Origin: Epiperipatus broadwayi | Taxonomy: Eukaryota; Onychophora; Udeonychophora; Euonychophora; Peripatidae | DNA: 64,000 nucleotides | Assembly (NCBI GenBank): GCA_028023455.1 | Contig: JAQFVV010012530.1 | Span: 1 to 64,000 of the forward strand | Direction of reading: 5' to 3' | In this document: positions 60,027 to 64,000 of the stretch, piece after piece | How the letters are laid out: each line of letters opens with the position of its first letter | How positions within the stretch are numbered: position 1 is the stretch's first letter | Program-made: the position numbers and the translations under genes | The notes under the pieces: generated by a model | Seen by the model: only the letters and a program-made list of their open reading frames with translations | Told to the model about the DNA's origin: nothing | The model's database searches: none

Positions 60027-60160
60027 CTGCAACTTGATTTTTTTTTTTTCATATGTCATAGCATCAGCCAGGACGTGAACCCACAACCGTCTGCAACCAA
60101 CTACTTGTTTGCAAGGCAACCACGATGACCTCTCGGCTAACAACGCTTGACTGCAACTTG
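60027..60160 (-). mobile_element. retroposed tRNA-like element with poly(A) and target duplication
   Basis: On the minus strand, from 60150 down: GCGTTGTTAGCCGAGAGGTC (A-box-like), then about 50 nt later GGTTGTGGGTTCACGTCC (B box GGTTCACGTCC). It ends CTGATGCTATGACATATG and an A-run (the T-run 60038-60049 on the plus strand). Direct repeats CTGCAACTTG at 60027-60036 and 60151-60160 flank it. Together these are a recent Pol III transcript copied by LINE machinery: a short SINE or tRNA retropseudogene of about 100 bp. Confidence 0.88.
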
Positions 60161-60900
60161 GTTTTGAGTCTCAATAATAACCTTCCAACAATTCTCTAAT
60201 AACTTTCTGAAAATTATTCCTCCTTTTATAGATAAATCAAAACCAGGTCTTTCTAATTATTCCATCTGGCCAGGAGTTGTTGATAAACATCTTATTGTTG
60301 TTAAATATTTTAATTCTGTTTCTAATCTTGTTTACTGAATGTCAAATAATATCTTTTCTTAAAACAATATATCTCTTATTTACAAATAATTAGTCTTTTC
60401 ACGCTCTCTATTAATTTTTATAAAAATATGCATTTAAAGAATTTACATCTTTAATATAATTGTTAATAATCCAACATGCTTTTTGCATTTTCAATACTTC
60501 AATTACGTTTCTTAACCTATATGTTTGAGAATAGGGGCATGCATATACCGAATTTGGTTTACAAAACAAACCTCTTGTTACCCACAAATGACATTTTGCC
60601 ATGTCTTTGGTATGTTTTTCCCTTTAAATTGAATTTATACGATCATGAATACTTTTAACAGCATCTACACACACACATACAATTCGGTTTTAGGATAACA
60701 TTTTAATAATCACTATGAATTTCTACAGGTTACTGAAGCAATTCATGTCTGTATATGATTCCCTAAACACATATGTATGAGACACATTCTATACATTGTT
60801 TACATTTATCTACTTTTTTTAAAATTTCATGATAACACTTTTAAACCTGAGATATTATAACATTAATATTCCTAGTACTGGATTCATCTTATCCTATTTC
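60161..60900. other. AT-rich tract, no gene
   Basis: No supportable feature. The overlapping open frames at 60411-60602 and 60476-60658 on opposite strands lack domains. Confidence 0.5.
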
Positions 60901-60913
60901 ATATTTTTATACA

Positions 60914-60995
60914 TAAGCATGCACAATAGCTTGGAAAGGCTGATTTTAAATGTATTACAATTATAAACATAGCGCTATATAAAATAAATGCTTAC
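60914..60995. repeat. F2 half copy
   Basis: AAGCATGCACAATAGCTTGG, AAAGGCTGATTTTAAATG, then ATTACAATTATAAACATAGC and GCTATATAAAATAAATGC. This is one arm plus the F2 tail. Confidence 0.8.
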
Positions 60996-61476
60996 ATACA
61001 TAAGCATGGTAACTTCATTACAATAATCACAGTATATGTATGAATACCTGTTATTATTTATTATATATGGATTCATTTTAGTTTGATAAATGTTAATGTT
61101 ATTTACATATAATTTTTTTTGTAGTCTAAGGAAATAGTATTATGATTTTTTTCTAGACAAAATCTAAAGCATAAGTCCAGAAATACATCAAGTTAAACAC
61201 TTTTTTAAAATCCTTTTTATGCCATAAATCTATTTGATTATTTTCATTTATTATATCCTTTCAGTACACAATCACCAAATCAATTTTGTTTGTTAGTTCC
61301 AATATTCTATTTTTATATTTTATATTTTCCTCATCAAAAGAAATTTCATCTCTTTATCTCCATTCAACTTTACATTTTCTCTATTCTTTATAGAAATTTA
61401 TCTTATTCTTTTTTTAACATCCTACAGTACAAAAATAAATATCCAATAGGTTCTTTTCCATTTTTACCTAAACTGT

Positions 61477-61517
61477 ATATATATATATATATATATATAT
61501 ATCTTTTTACAGGAACA

Positions 61518-61555
<38 letters not shown>

Positions 61556-61572
61556 TGTTCCTGTAAAAAGAT
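61477..61572. repeat. TA repeat with perfect 72-nt hairpin
   Basis: After a TA run (61477-61500), ATCTTTTTACAGGAACATAC (61501-61520) and a TA run are followed by the exact complement GTATGTTCCTGTAAAAAGAT (61553-61572). The entire 61501-61572 block is a perfect palindrome. It directly abuts the LINE-B tail. The open frame 61290-61553 runs into it by chance. Confidence 0.92.
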
Positions 61573-61577
61573 GCCTA

Positions 61578-64000
61578 TTTCACTGATGTGATGTGATGCA
61601 TTGGAACTTCTTATATGAAGTCAGGAATCTCTCAGAAACTATGCCCAGAGAAACCTGTTAGCCACTTTATCTTCCCCTTTCCATTCTCCACCCTAAGTTT
61701 TCCCATAATCCACTCCATGCCATTTCCACAACATAATCTTTGTCAACTCCATGGCCTTCATAGGGAAATTTCCCTTATCTTTTCCCAAACCCAGCATAAA
61801 AACCAATAACTCACTTTCTGTATAATCACTTTGTTCATATTTATTCTTCCATAACATCATTATTTGTACCCTTTCTGCTTCCAAGCATTTACATTGAAGT
61901 AACAGATTTGTAATATTTTCTATGCCTTCCTTACATAACTTGCAGATTAAATCAGCCATATTTTTCCATTTACGGGTATATTCCCTTGTCGCTAATGATC
62001 CTGTTTGAGCCTTAAACAATAAACTTTCCTTACTATTATCATAAATTAACTCATATCCAATGTTCTGTTTACTTCTATATACTCTCCATACTAGTTCTCC
62101 ATCTCTCCAACTTCCTATTCTTTATTAATACATCTATTCTTCTATTCCACTCTTTACCACTATAACACTCAACAATCCTCCTAACACAATCATCCCACCT
62201 TTTGTACAAATATACTGGCATAAATTTTTTATCCAAATCTTCTGCATACCACATTACCTTTCTCACCCATCTTGTTGCCTGCCCTTTACTTGTAACCCAA
62301 TTAATACTATTTTGGCTATTTTTTTATTATCCATAAACTACAATCTACCAAAAATTTTCAATTTGCTTTTTGTATCTCTCATATAAAACTTGACCATCTC
62401 ATTTCTCCTTGAATTGCCTCCTTTGTTGTCCACACCTCTGCATCTAATGCATGTCTTCCTACTTCCCTTTGTACTTTTTCTAAGTAATATAATATCCCTT
62501 TACTAACACATAACACATCATTGCCATATGTTAACCCTGTTACTGTCACTCCCTTCTATACAATTCTAGCTACATCAAATTTATTATATGAAAACACTGT
62601 TACTTTCTTTATCAGTCCCTTTCATTTCTTTGTTTAATTTATCAATTTTTTTTCTCCCATTCATCCAAGCAATTTTTCTGATTACTCAAGATGATTCCCA
62701 ATTAACTATATCTATTCACCACACTTAACTTTATATCCCCCAATAAGAAATCTTTATCTTCTTTTTCCCCAGTATTCACCATCATTATATTTTCTATTTC
62801 TTCACTAAATTTAATCCTCATATCTTTACCCACCCTTGCACATGTCTTCAGCATAACTTTCATATCTACTTTTCTTTCTGCACACAAAAAGACACCATCT
62901 GCAAAAAAAGACCTGATAATGTAAATACTCCCTTGCTACCTATTAACAGTATCTCTATGCCTCTTCCTAGTCTTTCTATTGCTCTCTCCATTTCATTCAA
63001 ATACAACAAAAATAAAATAGGTGAAAAAGGGCATCCTTGCCTTAGACCCACCCCATTTTTAACTTTAACTGATTCTAGACCCCCTAATTGATATGTATAG
63101 TAATTATTTTCATATAATTTCTTAATAATATCCACTAAAGCTTCATCCATTCCCAAATTTGCTAAACTTATCCATAATCTATTTCTATTTACTCCATCAT
63201 ATGCCTTCTCTATATCTATAAAAGTCATATATAACTGTCTACCTGAATTTCTACGCATATCCATAAGTTATGTAACTGAAATAAACTATCTCTCTATACG
63301 TCTATTTGACCTAAAATCTCTTTGCATTTCCCCCACTACATTATTTTCTTTCATCCATTTTGCAACTCTTTCCAGCCACCATATATGAAAAAACTTAATA
63401 TAAAACTGATGTTACCACTATCAGTCTATAATTGTTTAACTTTGTTATGATCCTTACCCTTTCCTTTAAATAATAATCTTACTCCCATATTACTCCAACT
63501 ACCCTGAAAAACTCTCTTCTGTGCTATCTTATTAAAATATGATAATAGCTTTACTTTTGCTCTATGCCCTAAATTCATTACAATCTCTGCTGCTCATCCA
63601 TCTAAACCTCTTGCCTTACCACTTTTCAATTTCTTACCTGCCTCATTCAGTTCATTTTCTGTACACTTAATATTCCCATTACTATATGCTTTCATATTTT
63701 CTATCCCTCTGTCTTTCACATCTAACATCTTTATTATATCTATTACATACATATTCAAGATTCTCTTTAATTCCTCTCTAGAGCTACACTCTATTCCCTC
63801 CTCATCCATTAGTACTATCTCTCTCTCTCCCCTACATTTCTCCTTTTAATGTAATTCCAAAATTTTTTACTCCCATTTCATCCACTTTAATTAATATCAT
63901 CCAATAATTTACTATTCAGTTTCATTCTCTCTATATAAATTATCTATTTTAGCTAACTTCTTCTTTTGTAAGTACTTTTCCCATTTAGCATTTACATCTT
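61578..64000 (-). mobile_element. LINE-B non-LTR retrotransposon, longest copy, runs off the window
   Basis: Minus strand, 3' end at the GTGATGTGATG tail (61583-61596). From the window edge inward come KLKSGKARGLDG (RT fingers, 63594-63809), MTFIDIEKAYDGV (motif A, 63190-63250) and GVGLRQGCPFSPILF (motif B, about 63020-63060). The active-site region follows, where FADD reads FADG (62894-62905), then MRIKFSEE and LLGDIKLSVVNRYS (62702-62887). The connection region comes next, then a C-terminal knuckle (CKLCKEGIENITNLLLQCKC, 61910-61970) and LLVFMLGLGKDKGNF. Frames are separated by several frameshifts, so it is dead. Clade uncertain. The plus frame 61615-61809 is a shadow. Confidence 0.92.

Overview
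This is a very AT-rich window of animal nuclear DNA, most likely from an invertebrate. It has eukaryotic class II tRNA architecture, non-LTR retrotransposons of several clades, Penelope-like elements, hAT transposons, tRNA-derived SINEs and many microsatellites. I cannot name the species from sequence alone. I found no convincing host protein-coding gene. The only intact gene is a tRNA-Val(AAC) at 41373-41445. The longer open frames are decayed pieces of mobile elements, and most short ones are chance openings in AT-rich DNA.

Layout. 0-8 kb: a palindromic repeat (called F1 here), a degenerate tandem block, and mostly unassignable AT-rich DNA. 8-20 kb: RTE-type LINE pieces, a pair of inverted tRNA-derived SINEs, a second LINE 3' end with a zinc-knuckle-like C-terminus, a cluster of F1 copies, and the most complete RTE copy (16.84-19.45 kb, minus strand, endonuclease to 3' end). 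20-28 kb: nested fold-back elements (F4 containing F1 and a tRNA-related SINE, F3), more RTE, fold-backs F2 and F5, and a LINE (LINE-B) with an ATCAC-repeat tail. 28-35 kb: an RTE 5' piece, two Penelope pieces, a CR1/Jockey-like piece and the best F1 palindrome. 36.25-40.13 kb: a hAT transposon with a perfect 8-bp target duplication, carrying a Penelope-like insertion arranged as an inverted repeat. 41-44.5 kb: the tRNA, a hAT end, two LINE-B copies head to tail and a long TAG/TAA microsatellite. 45-50 kb: a tRNA-like SINE, an unidentified decayed reading frame, a TA-flanked MITE, an unexplained coding-like island and a reverse-transcriptase scrap. 50-61.5 kb: F1 and F2 copies, a non-autonomous hAT, a retroposed tRNA-like element and a perfect AT-rich hairpin. 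61.58 kb to the window end: the longest LINE-B copy (minus strand), running off the edge.

Nothing here acts as a pathway. The autonomous families (RTE, LINE-B, Penelope, hAT) are plausible past suppliers of the machinery that moved the SINEs, MITEs and fold-backs. The most novel-looking component is F1, a palindromic interspersed family with about ten copies in 64 kb, full, half and end-only forms, and one copy flanked by a perfect 15-bp duplication.
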